The notes under the pieces are model-generated. The model ran no database searches. It worked only from the letters and a program-made list of their open reading frames with translations, and was not told the origin of the DNA. A DNA stretch of 21,616 bases from Prevotella sp. (GTDB lineage Bacteria; Bacteroidota; Bacteroidia; Bacteroidales; Dysgonomonadaceae): contig JAISES010000242.1 in NCBI GenBank assembly GCA_031263965.1, positions 1 through 21,616 on the forward strand. The letters run 5' to 3'. The position numbers were made by a program, and so were the translations under genes. Shown in pieces: positions 14,856-21,616 of this stretch; the stretch's first letter is position 1, and each line of letters starts with the position of its first letter.

Positions 14856-15983
14856 TTATTGTTTCGGAGCCTCAGCTTTAGGGTTATCCGATATTTCGTT
14901 ACCTCTGATTTTATCACCTTTGCTCAGACCTGACTTCACTTCCACCTTAATCCCATCAGATAATCCAACCATTATATGTTTCTTGTCAAAAACCTGTTTG
15001 TGATCGGTTGTATCCTTTAAAACATAGACAAAGGCCGAATCATTGTTAAAAGTTACGGTACTTTCCGGAATTGTCAAAACTTTTTCAATTTTTGCTAAAA
15101 CAATTTCGGCATTTGCACTATATCCGGCTCTTATTACAACTGTATCGGGAATACGGGCGGCAGCCTTTATCTCAAACAGGATAGCTCCGTTTTCCTCAAC
15201 GCCTTTAGGTGCAATGTATTCCAATGTTGCATCGAATTTTTTATTTTCAATAGCCCCTACCGACAATTTTATAGGCATTCCCGTGTGTACACGGCCGACT
15301 TCAGTTTCGTCGATCTTTCCGATGAAGATCATATCGTTCATGTTAGCTACGGTGGCAATGGTAGTACCATCATTGAAAGTATTGGCCTGAATAACCGAGT
15401 TCCCTGCTTTAATGGGCACATCCAAAATCATACCTGTAATAGTGGAACGTATCTGTGTATTACTATATTGAGCCGTTTTCTTGGAAATTCCGGTTTTTAC
15501 AATATCCAGATTATCTTTGGAATTTTCCAACTCCTCAATAGCCTTCTTGTAATCGGTATCCGATTTGTCCATTTCTTCTTTAGCTATTACGCCTTTTTCG
15601 AAAAGCTGTTTCTGGCGTTCATGTTCAGCATTTACCTGGGCAAGGTTTATCTGAGCCACATTTACACGTGATTCGGCAGAGTTCAGTTGCGAAACTTCGG
15701 GAATCACTTTTACGGTAGCAATAATATCCCCGACTTTCACAAAGTCTCCGGCTTCCTTCATTACTTCCGATACAATACCTGATATCTGGGGTTTGATCAG
15801 AATTTCGTCGCGGGGAGAAACTTTTCCTGTAGCAACAGATGTATTTTCAACATCTCCGGTGTCGGCTGTGACAATCTCATATACAACCTTCTTGGGTTGT
15901 GATTTGTTCCAGAGAAAGGCGAATGTACCAACGACTATAAGTCCAAGAAGTACAAACAGAATAATTCTGAGAATCTTTTTCAT
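14856..15983 (-). CDS. Periplasmic adaptor (HlyD/MacA-type membrane fusion protein)
   Basis: This 375-residue protein has one N-terminal membrane anchor (about 5-24). It has split lipoyl halves (IKPQISGIVSEVMKEAGDFV at about 63-82, and IRSTITGMILDVPIKAGNSV at about 178-197) around a coiled-coil hairpin (about 95-175). A beta-barrel domain (about 215-300) and a membrane-proximal domain (about 300-365) follow. It would bridge the inner-membrane permeases to the TolC-like partner, as MacA does. It lies 242 bp after the permease encoded at 16226-17482 with a palindromic repeat in the gap, and 12 bp before the TolC-like gene. Confidence 0.93.
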   Translation of the reverse strand: MKKILRIILFVLLGLIVVGTFAFLWNKSQPKKVVYEIVTADTGDVENTSVATGKVSPRDEILIKPQISGIVSEVMKEAGDFVKVGDIIATVKVIPEVSQLNSAESRVNVAQINLAQVNAEHERQKQLFEKGVIAKEEMDKSDTDYKKAIEELENSKDNLDIVKTGISKKTAQYSNTQIRSTITGMILDVPIKAGNSVIQANTFNDGTTIATVANMNDMIFIGKIDETEVGRVHTGMPIKLSVGAIENKKFDATLEYIAPKGVEENGAILFEIKAAARIPDTVVIRAGYSANAEIVLAKIEKVLTIPESTVTFNNDSAFVYVLKDTTDHKQVFDKKHIMVGLSDGIKVEVKSGLSKGDKIRGNEISDNPKAEAPKQ

Positions 15984-16073
15984 ATTATATTTAGTTTACA
16001 ATTTCTATATAGTAGAGTTTATATTTAATAGAGTATTATCATATTGGTTTACAGGCATTCACAGTATATATTT

Positions 16074-16160
16074 TTAACCACGGAGTCACACAGAGTTTAT
16101 CTTCACGGAGTTACACTGTGTACTCCGTGATTTTTTTACTCTGTGAAACTCCGTGGTTAA
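16074..16160. repeat. ACCACGGAGT palindrome between permease and adaptor
   Basis: Arms at 16074-16096 and 16138-16160 are complementary at 21 of 23 positions (ttaaccacggagt... and ...actccgtggttaa). Inside, tcacggag (16103-16110) pairs with ctccgtga (16123-16130), with a further tacac-t-gtgta at the tip, and seven T follow at 16131-16137. The CACGGAGT/ACACAGAG vocabulary is that of a widespread class of intergenic repeats. Inside this cluster it may act as a transcript stabiliser or partial terminator. The rest of 15984-16225 shows no gene. Confidence 0.85.
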
Positions 16161-16225
16161 TTTATTATAAATGACAGCCATATACATTTATTCTATATAA
16201 TGTTTAGTATTTATTTCTACTTTTT

Positions 16226-17482
16226 TTATTCATCTCTAATAGCATCGATCGCTTTTACCCTGAGCGCTCTGAGCGCAGGCATCAATCCGGCCAAAATTCC
16301 CGAAAAGATAATGATAAGCATAGCTACAATCGCCGTCCAGAACGAGACAAAAGGAGGTATGAATATTTGCTCCTCACTTATTCCGGTAGTCATAGCCTTA
16401 TATATAATCTCAAGTATAGAGACCCCGAACAAGAAGCCGGCAAACCCGGCGATTGCTGTCAACACAAAGCTCTCGCTTAATATCTGAGCCATGATAGCCA
16501 GTGGTTTAGCCCCTATTGCCCGCCTGACGCCAATTTCCCTTGTCCGTTCCCGAACAGTAACCAACATAATATTACTGATGCCGATTATACCTGAGAATAA
16601 TGCTCCAAGCCCAACGATCCAGATAAGAATATCTATACCAAAAAATAGATTCTGAAAAATCTGGAACTGTTTTTCGACGTTTACGCTGCCCATCGCCTTC
16701 TCATCGGTCGGAGATATATCATGCGCAGTCTTTATTATCGATTTAACCTCTTCTTCTACCATTGATGCAGGATAACCGGGCTTAGCGGTACAAGCCATAA
16801 ACCAAATATCTTGTCCTTGATTAAAAGCCCGTTGAGTGGTAGAAAAAGGTAAATAAACAGATTCTTCGACATTACCGCCAATTGAAGCTCTTGATTTAGG
16901 CCTAATGACACCTATCACCTGAAAGTAAATACCGTTTACCCTTATATATTGGCCGATAGCCGATTCACCGGATTTGAACAGGGTTTCATATACTACCTTC
17001 CCGATTATACAGACCTTCCGGCTCCCCTGCTCGTCCAGATAATTAAACAAGCGCCCGGACATGATATGCTGTCCTTCAACCTTAAAATGTTCGGGATAGA
17101 TACCCCTGACGTCATATGTGCCTGATTTAAGACCTCTTACAGTATTCTTTTCCCCGCCGCCAATAAACAGCATGGGCGATATATATTCTACAGATGCAGC
17201 TTTACGCCTGATAAGATTCATATCGCGAACATTCATAGACCAGGTACGTCCTTTGCGGTATCCTTTATAAGCCTCGCTTGTACGTCCGGTCCAGAAGAAG
17301 CACGAATTAGATGCAAAACCATCGAAATTCTTAGAGATCCCCCCTTGCAGTGAATTGCCGGCCCCGATAAGCAGGATCAACATAAAAATACCCCAGAAAA
17401 CCCCAAATCCTGTCAGAATACTTCTTAGCTTATTCCGGGTTATGGTAGTCCATATTTCTTGCCAGTTATCTAAATCAAACAT
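16226..17482 (-). CDS. ABC transporter permease, FtsX/MacB type (second)
   Basis: This 418-residue inner-membrane protein has a first helix at about 21-43, a large periplasmic MacB_PCD domain (about 45-270), then three C-terminal helices (about 285-308, 333-357, 380-402) of the FtsX domain. The cytoplasmic loop NIMLVTVRERTREIGVRRAIG (305-325) is the family signature that contacts the ATPase. The N-terminus MFDLDNWQEIWTTITRNKLR closely resembles that of the neighbouring permease, which has the same length. Unlike E. coli MacB there is no fused ATPase domain. Together they probably form a heterodimeric permease. Confidence 0.93.
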   Translation of the reverse strand: MFDLDNWQEIWTTITRNKLRSILTGFGVFWGIFMLILLIGAGNSLQGGISKNFDGFASNSCFFWTGRTSEAYKGYRKGRTWSMNVRDMNLIRRKAASVEYISPMLFIGGGEKNTVRGLKSGTYDVRGIYPEHFKVEGQHIMSGRLFNYLDEQGSRKVCIIGKVVYETLFKSGESAIGQYIRVNGIYFQVIGVIRPKSRASIGGNVEESVYLPFSTTQRAFNQGQDIWFMACTAKPGYPASMVEEEVKSIIKTAHDISPTDEKAMGSVNVEKQFQIFQNLFFGIDILIWIVGLGALFSGIIGISNIMLVTVRERTREIGVRRAIGAKPLAIMAQILSESFVLTAIAGFAGFLFGVSILEIIYKAMTTGISEEQIFIPPFVSFWTAIVAMLIIIFSGILAGLMPALRALRVKAIDAIRDE

Positions 17483-17492
17483 TTTTTATTTC

Positions 17493-17520
17493 GTTACAAG
17501 TTACAAGTTACGAGTTACAG
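17493..17520. repeat. 7-bp tandem repeat between the two permease genes
   Basis: There are four units of gttacaa (gttacaa, gttacaa, gttacga, gttacag). They end 10 bp before the start codon of the second permease, and so lie in its untranslated leader on the minus strand. No coding function; the 118-bp gap (17483-17600) holds nothing else I recognise. Confidence 0.75.
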
Positions 17521-17600
17521 AGAAACAATCTGCCAATGCATATTTCCAAATCGACACATTAGTAATTGGTATATCGCCATATTTTTCTCATTGCCAAATT

Positions 17601-18857
17601 CTATTCCGCTCTCATTGCTTCTATTGGCCGCACCCGTGTAGCCTTCAATGCAGGGATAAGGCCTGCGATGACTCCGGCTATGACTAAAACCAGCGTTGCG
17701 GCTATAACAGTACCAATATCCACTGTCGGATCTTTAAATACGGTCGGGCTATCCATTGTTCTTGGGCCGACTGTCATCATACTGTTGATACCTTCGGTTA
17801 GTAAAATACCGAAGACCATGCCTATATACCCTGCGGCCGTCGTTATAAGGATCGACTCAAAAATAACTAATCTGAGTACTGATGCGGGAGTAGCGCCTAT
17901 CGCTTTGCGAATGCCAATTTCCCGTGTACGCTCTCTTACCGTTATGAGCATAATATTACCGACGCCTACAATACCTGCCATCAACGATGCAATACCGATA
18001 ATCCAGATAAAGAAATTTATACCGTTAAATATCTGGTTGGTTTCAGCTACATCTTCTGCGGTGTTTCGGATATAAAGCGCAGACCTGTCGGCCGGATCAA
18101 AAGAGTGCAGTTGTGCAACCCTGTTTCGCACACGTTCCACAAAAGCCTTATTAGCATCAAGATTTGTAATGCCTTTTACTGTAAAATCTATCTGGCGGAA
18201 TCCCCATCCCTTATTATAAAGCATCTGCGCTGTAGTAAAAGGTATATACGCCGGAGGGTTATTCATAAACATGTCGGAATCGTCGTACACTCCTATAACC
18301 TGATATGCAATCCCATTTGCCACAACGGACTTGCCTAACGGGTCTGTTGTTTTAAATAAAAGGCGTTTCATTTCCGGGCTGATAACAATCACTTTCCGCC
18401 GGTTATCTACATCCAGTTTATTTAAGAAACGGCCATCGCCTGCCCTTACTTTTATGTTATTAATAAAAGCCGCATCTTGCGATACGCCATCAAGCCGCCA
18501 GGCTCCATATTCTTTCTCGTAGCTTATAGTTACACTTTGAGTTATCCTGGCCGATACATATTCTACCTCCGGAATCCTGTTTTTTATCAAATCGTAATCT
18601 TTATGGTCAAATTTAATATTACGATTTGTAGGCAGTCCCTTATACGGCATCGAAGTCCAACCCGGCCAAAGAGTTACCGAATTTTGAGCCCGGTTGGAAA
18701 AATTGGATGTCACTCCATTTTTCAGTCCATTTCCCGATGCCAGAAGCATAATAAGCATAAATATACCCCACGCTACCGCAAAACCGGTAAGGGCAGTACG
18801 TAATTTGTTCTTATTTATCGTTGATAATATTTCGCGTAAAGAGTCAAAATCGAACAT
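17601..18857 (-). CDS. ABC transporter permease, FtsX/MacB type (first)
   Basis: This 418-residue paralogue of the permease at 16226-17482 has the same architecture: a helix near 21-43, a periplasmic MacB_PCD domain, and three C-terminal helices. Its signature loop is NIMLITVRERTREIGIRKAIG. The N-terminus MFDFDSLREILSTINKNKLRT matches the second permease closely, while the periplasmic domains have diverged. That pattern suits an old duplication in which the two halves now form one channel. It starts 11 bp after the ATPase gene, so the two are almost certainly co-transcribed. Confidence 0.93.
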   Translation of the reverse strand: MFDFDSLREILSTINKNKLRTALTGFAVAWGIFMLIMLLASGNGLKNGVTSNFSNRAQNSVTLWPGWTSMPYKGLPTNRNIKFDHKDYDLIKNRIPEVEYVSARITQSVTISYEKEYGAWRLDGVSQDAAFINNIKVRAGDGRFLNKLDVDNRRKVIVISPEMKRLLFKTTDPLGKSVVANGIAYQVIGVYDDSDMFMNNPPAYIPFTTAQMLYNKGWGFRQIDFTVKGITNLDANKAFVERVRNRVAQLHSFDPADRSALYIRNTAEDVAETNQIFNGINFFIWIIGIASLMAGIVGVGNIMLITVRERTREIGIRKAIGATPASVLRLVIFESILITTAAGYIGMVFGILLTEGINSMMTVGPRTMDSPTVFKDPTVDIGTVIAATLVLVIAGVIAGLIPALKATRVRPIEAMRAE

Positions 18858-18868
18858 CTCCGTTTTTT

Positions 18869-19564
18869 TTACATTTCTATTACAGGATTTTCATTTATCT
18901 CTATCGAGCCTATTATACCATCTTTGATATGTATAACCCTGTCGGTTGCATTTGCGACTGACTGTTCGTGTGTAACGATCAACATGGTTATTCCATCATC
19001 CTGGTTTATCCGGCGAAGCAGCTCTATAACTTCCCGTGAGGTTTGACTATCTAATGCTCCTGTCGGTTCATCGGCAAGAATAATTTGAGGACGGGCTATT
19101 AAAGCGCGCGCTATGGCTACACGTTGTTTCTGGCCTCCGGACAACTCATTGGGCATATGGCCGGCATGAGTAACCAGCCCCATCTTATCAAGATATTCCA
19201 TAGCCAGAATATTTCTTTTTTTACGGCTCATACCCTGATAATACAGCGGAAGAGCTACATTCTCCAATGCATTCTTAAAAGAAATAAGATTGAAAGACTG
19301 AAAAATAAAGCCTATCATTTTGTTTCGCAGTTCGGCTGCTTTCGATTCCGATTGATTACGAATAAGCAAATTATCGAGATAATACTCGCCGGTATCGTAA
19401 TTATCGAGTATCCCCAATATATTAAGCAGGGTAGATTTACCCGAACCCGATGCTCCCATAATAGAAACAAGTTCACCCTTTTCGACTTCCATATTAACAC
19501 CTTTCAAAACATGTAGAGGCGCACCATTATAATAGGTCTTGTTCAGATTTTTTATTCTAATCAC
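18869..19564 (-). CDS. ABC transporter ATP-binding protein (MacB/LolD type)
   Basis: This 231-residue soluble ATPase has Walker A GASGSGKS (37-44), a Q-loop in FIFQSFNL (86-93), the ABC signature LSGGQKQR (141-148), Walker B IILADEPTG (161-169), a D-loop ALDSQT (170-175) and an H-loop histidine at 199 (IVTHEQS). It powers the two FtsX-type permeases encoded directly downstream. The start is GTG at 19562-19564: an in-frame TGA lies three codons upstream, so a longer start is excluded. MIRIKNLNKTY is a normal family N-terminus. It is the first gene of the five-gene cluster running to 13488. Confidence 0.95.
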   Translation of the reverse strand: MIRIKNLNKTYYNGAPLHVLKGVNMEVEKGELVSIMGASGSGKSTLLNILGILDNYDTGEYYLDNLLIRNQSESKAAELRNKMIGFIFQSFNLISFKNALENVALPLYYQGMSRKKRNILAMEYLDKMGLVTHAGHMPNELSGGQKQRVAIARALIARPQIILADEPTGALDSQTSREVIELLRRINQDDGITMLIVTHEQSVANATDRVIHIKDGIIGSIEINENPVIEM

Positions 19565-20096
19565 AGTGTCTCAATTTATTTAAATATTGTCGCAAATTCA
19601 GGTTAATTTTCGAATAGAGAAGATACCCGCCTATCCTTTCATACTTATATGTCGTAGAAAATACAAAAAGGTTACATCATTTTATTTTTTTAACATAAAA
19701 AGATTCAATTTGATTAAATAATTCAAGTTGCTATTTATTAAAGAATACCGATCAGAGGTTTGATTATGTTTAAAGATATATTCTATTTACTTATGCGGAA
19801 TCTGCGATTCCTTTTTCTTAACTTTTTGCTTGACCAAAAAGTCACAAAAAGTCAAGGCTGTACCGGATAGCCGACCCACAACCAACTTGCCGGCTAAACA
19901 AAATAAACTCGCATCTGCGATGCGCCACACGGCAGGGAAATTAAGAAATCAGTATCCCCTTTTTCGTTAAACAGAAAATTACAAAATAAGGGCATAAATC
20001 ATTGATTTGAAACTAATTTTAGATTTATTATGATTTTCAAAAACAGTTAAACTGAAAAATCGAAAAAAAAGGAACGACCCGCCGGGTGTGCAAAAA
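19565..20096. other. Non-coding region upstream of the exporter cluster
   Basis: I find no believable gene in these 532 bases. The first 180 are A+T rich and should hold the exporter promoter, but no convincing TAnnTTTG box was found. A repeat-like block lies at 19797-19924. Just before the broken ORF, acccg-c-cgggt (20077-20087) is a small G+C-rich dyad in otherwise A-rich sequence. Confidence 0.5.
19797..19924. repeat. Intergenic repeat block with twin hairpins and CTTTTTGCTTG core
   Basis: Hairpins ggaatc-tgc-gattcc (19797-19811) and cgcatc-tgc-gatgcg (19910-19924) share the centre atctgcgat. Between them is ctttttgcttgaccaaaaag (19822-19841), itself a near palindrome, followed by caaaaagtcaagg. 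Here cttgac pairs with gtcaag. The core resembles, in reverse, the element at 14-56. No coding capacity is seen. Confidence 0.6.
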
Positions 20097-20483
20097 ATGT
20101 ACATTAAAAAAGAAACATCTGACCTTCCGGATTTCTATTCTTATAAAATTAAAAGAAGTTCAGATTATGGTCAAGTTGAAATTTATCATCCGGGACAATG
20201 CCCTCGTATTAAGAATCAGTGAAGGGAAACAGAGGTGAGTTTTACCATCAGTCAGATAGGGGGCTTCAAATTCAGTCATTACGATCCCAAAATAAATGAA
20301 ATAGATACGAAGAAACCGGATGTCCTTACTCCTGAACAACTAAAAACATTCCTGAATATGGATATGGACAAAATTACACCTGCCTACCGTGACCGCAAAC
20401 AAGTTGAACTGTATTATGATAATAGATACAACATTTTACTGCTAAACAAAAAACATTTTGCTTCGTATGTTTTTTGCCCTTAA
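20097..20483 (+). pseudogene. Small unidentified ORF interrupted by an in-frame TGA
   Basis: From an ATG at 20097 the frame reads 41 codons (MYIKKETSDLPDFYSYKIKR...) to a TGA at 20220-20222. It then continues in the same frame for another 86 codons to TAA at 20481-20483. The downstream half, which could start at a GTG (20235), contains LTPEQLKTFLNMDMDKITPA and reads like real protein. The single stop in one shared frame suggests one ancestral gene of about 128 codons broken by a point mutation. I do not recognise the family. A remnant of a larger gene or two tiny genes are alternatives. It ends 48 bp before metG. Confidence 0.4.
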
Positions 20484-20496
20484 GTTTCTATCTTTG
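20466..20496 (+). promoter_or_regulatory. Candidate metG promoter
   Basis: TATCTTTG (20489-20496) is an exact TAnnTTTG -7 box, 35 bp before the metG ATG. TATG (20466-20469) is 19 nt upstream as a one-mismatch -33 box. It overlaps the tail of the broken ORF. Confidence 0.5.
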
Positions 20497-20531
20497 TGGT
20501 TCTAAAAATAAAAACAGAAAAAATATCATAT

Positions 20532-21616
20532 ATGACCAAAAAATACAATAGAACTCTTGTTACTTCGGCTCTTCCTTATGCTAACGGCCCGGTACATATC
20601 GGGCATCTTGCCGGTGTTTACATCCCTGCGGATATTTATGTCCGCTACCTCAGGCTGAAAGGTGAAGAGGTTATACATATCGGCGGATCGGACGAACATG
20701 GAGTACCTATCACTATCAGGGCAAAAAAAGAAGGTGTAACCCCTCAGGATATTGTGGACAAGTATCATGCGATTATCAAAAAATCATTCGAAGATTTTGG
20801 GATTGCGTTCGATATTTATTCGCGTACCAGCTCGGAGATACATAAGAAAACCGCTTCTAATTTCTTCCTTGAATTGTACAATAAAGGAGAATTTGAAGAA
20901 AAGACCAGCGAACAATATTACGACGGAGAGGCGCAGATGTTCCTTGCCGACCGCTACATTATGGGCGAATGTCCTCATTGCGGCAATCCGAATGCATACG
21001 GCGACCAATGCGAATCGTGCGGCACTTCGCTCAGCCCTACCGACCTGAAAAATCCCCGTTCCACCATATCCGGTTCTACTCCGGTGATGCGCGAAACCAA
21101 ACACTGGTATTTGCCCCTTGACAAGCATGAATCGTGGCTTCGTCAGTGGATACTCGAAGACCATAAAGAGTGGAAACCGAACGTATACGGGCAGTGCAAA
21201 TCGTGGCTCGACATGGGGTTGCAACCACGTGCCGTAAGCCGAGACCTGGATTGGGGCGTGCCTATTCCGCTGCCTGATGCGCAAGGGAAAGTATTGTACG
21301 TATGGTTCGATGCACCGATAGGATACATCTCAAATACAATCGAGTTATTGCCCGACAGTTGGGAAAAATGGTGGAAATCGGAAGATACAAAACTGATCCA
21401 TTTCATCGGAAAGGACAATATCGTATTCCACTGCATTGTATTCCCTGCCATGCTGAAAGCCGAAGGCTCGTTCATCCTGCCTGAAAATGTTCCGGCAAAC
21501 GAATTCCTGAACCTGGAAGGCGACAAAATATCTACATCGCGCAACTGGGCGGTATGGCTGCACGAATATCTCGAAGATTTTCCGGGACAACAAGACATAC
21601 TTCGCTATGTACTTAC
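20532..21616 (+). CDS. metG: Methionyl-tRNA synthetase, 3' truncated by window end
   Basis: Translation from ATG 20532 gives [20 protein letters not shown] and stays open to the last base (361 complete codons). That is about half of a usual Bacteroidota MetG of near 680 residues. It charges tRNA-Met with methionine. The class I HIGH motif is at 22-25 (VHIGH), with the zinc knuckle CPHC...CESC (Cys147, 150, 160, 163). [10 protein letters not shown] (258-267) and [10 protein letters not shown] (291-300) form the active site, and KISTS (332-336) is the KMSKS-loop variant common in this phylum. No lesion is seen in the part present; the anticodon-binding and C-terminal tRNA-binding domains lie beyond the window. 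Confidence 0.97.
   Translation, partial: MTKKYNRTLVTSALPYANGPVHIGHLAGVYIPADIYVRYLRLKGEEVIHIGGSDEHGVPITIRAKKEGVTPQDIVDKYHAIIKKSFEDFGIAFDIYSRTSSEIHKKTASNFFLELYNKGEFEEKTSEQYYDGEAQMFLADRYIMGECPHCGNPNAYGDQCESCGTSLSPTDLKNPRSTISGSTPVMRETKHWYLPLDKHESWLRQWILEDHKEWKPNVYGQCKSWLDMGLQPRAVSRDLDWGVPIPLPDAQGKVLYVWFDAPIGYISNTIELLPDSWEKWWKSEDTKLIHFIGKDNIVFHCIVFPAMLKAEGSFILPENVPANEFLNLEGDKISTSRNWAVWLHEYLEDFPGQQDILRYVL

Noticed and set aside
5160..16160. CRISPR array made from the repeated palindromes
   Set aside because: Copies are few, far apart, palindromic over their whole length and without regular spacers; no cas gene is present.
20220..20222. Selenocysteine at the in-frame TGA
   Set aside because: No clear selenoprotein family, no convincing SECIS-like hairpin directly downstream and no sel genes in view; simple decay is more likely.

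Overview
The window looks like chromosomal DNA of a Bacteroidota member, most likely order Bacteroidales; a Dysgonomonas-like genome is my guess, not a demonstrated identity. The reasons are moderate A+T content, a DUF4421 protein, a BlaR1-like M56 peptidase fused to TonB C-terminal domains, a MetG with a KISTS loop, exact or near matches to the Bacteroidota -7 promoter element TAnnTTTG ahead of several genes, and the absence of obvious Shine-Dalgarno sequences. Nothing looks like a phage, plasmid, integron, CRISPR array or complete insertion sequence. No rRNA or tRNA gene was seen.

Layout. Bases 1-765 hold the 3' part of a glycosyltransferase-like gene. A peptidase S51 (dipeptidase E family) gene follows on the minus strand, bracketed by two direct copies of a structured repeat of about 95 bp. 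Next, on the minus strand, are an AIM24-family protein and ribonuclease R. On the plus strand come tsaB (tRNA t6A modification) and a cluster of three genes: a BlaI/MecI-type repressor, an M56 metallopeptidase with two TonB C-terminal domains, and a secreted TPR protein. RecG is convergent with the TPR gene and overlaps it by 8 bp. A DUF4421 protein is divergent from recG. From 19564 back to 13488 a five-gene minus-strand cluster encodes a complete tripartite ABC exporter: ATPase, two paralogous FtsX/MacB-type permeases, periplasmic adaptor and TolC-like outer-membrane protein. A mostly non-coding stretch of about 0.97 kb follows, with repeats and a small ORF interrupted by an in-frame TGA. 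The window ends inside metG, which is 3' truncated.

How the genes work together. The exporter cluster is functionally self-contained and should span both membranes. The BlaI/M56 pair resembles the bla/mec regulatory arrangement, in which a membrane metalloprotease inactivates the repressor. Here the protease carries tandem TonB_C domains instead of a penicillin-binding sensor and is followed by a secreted TPR protein. rnr, tsaB, recG and metG are ordinary housekeeping genes.

The least ordinary content is in the spaces between genes. There are at least five kinds of palindromic or dispersed repeat: the twin ~95 bp element; the CGTCATTGCGA palindromes, one of which supplies the end of the DUF4421 reading frame and sits inside a probable terminator; the ACCACGGAGT palindrome inside the exporter cluster; a 7-bp tandem repeat between the two permeases; and an element with a CTTTTTGCTTG core near 19.8 kb, with a possible relative at the left edge. 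I did not find a clearly new defence or enzymatic system. The BlaI/M56-TonB/TPR cluster and the repeat architecture are the best leads.
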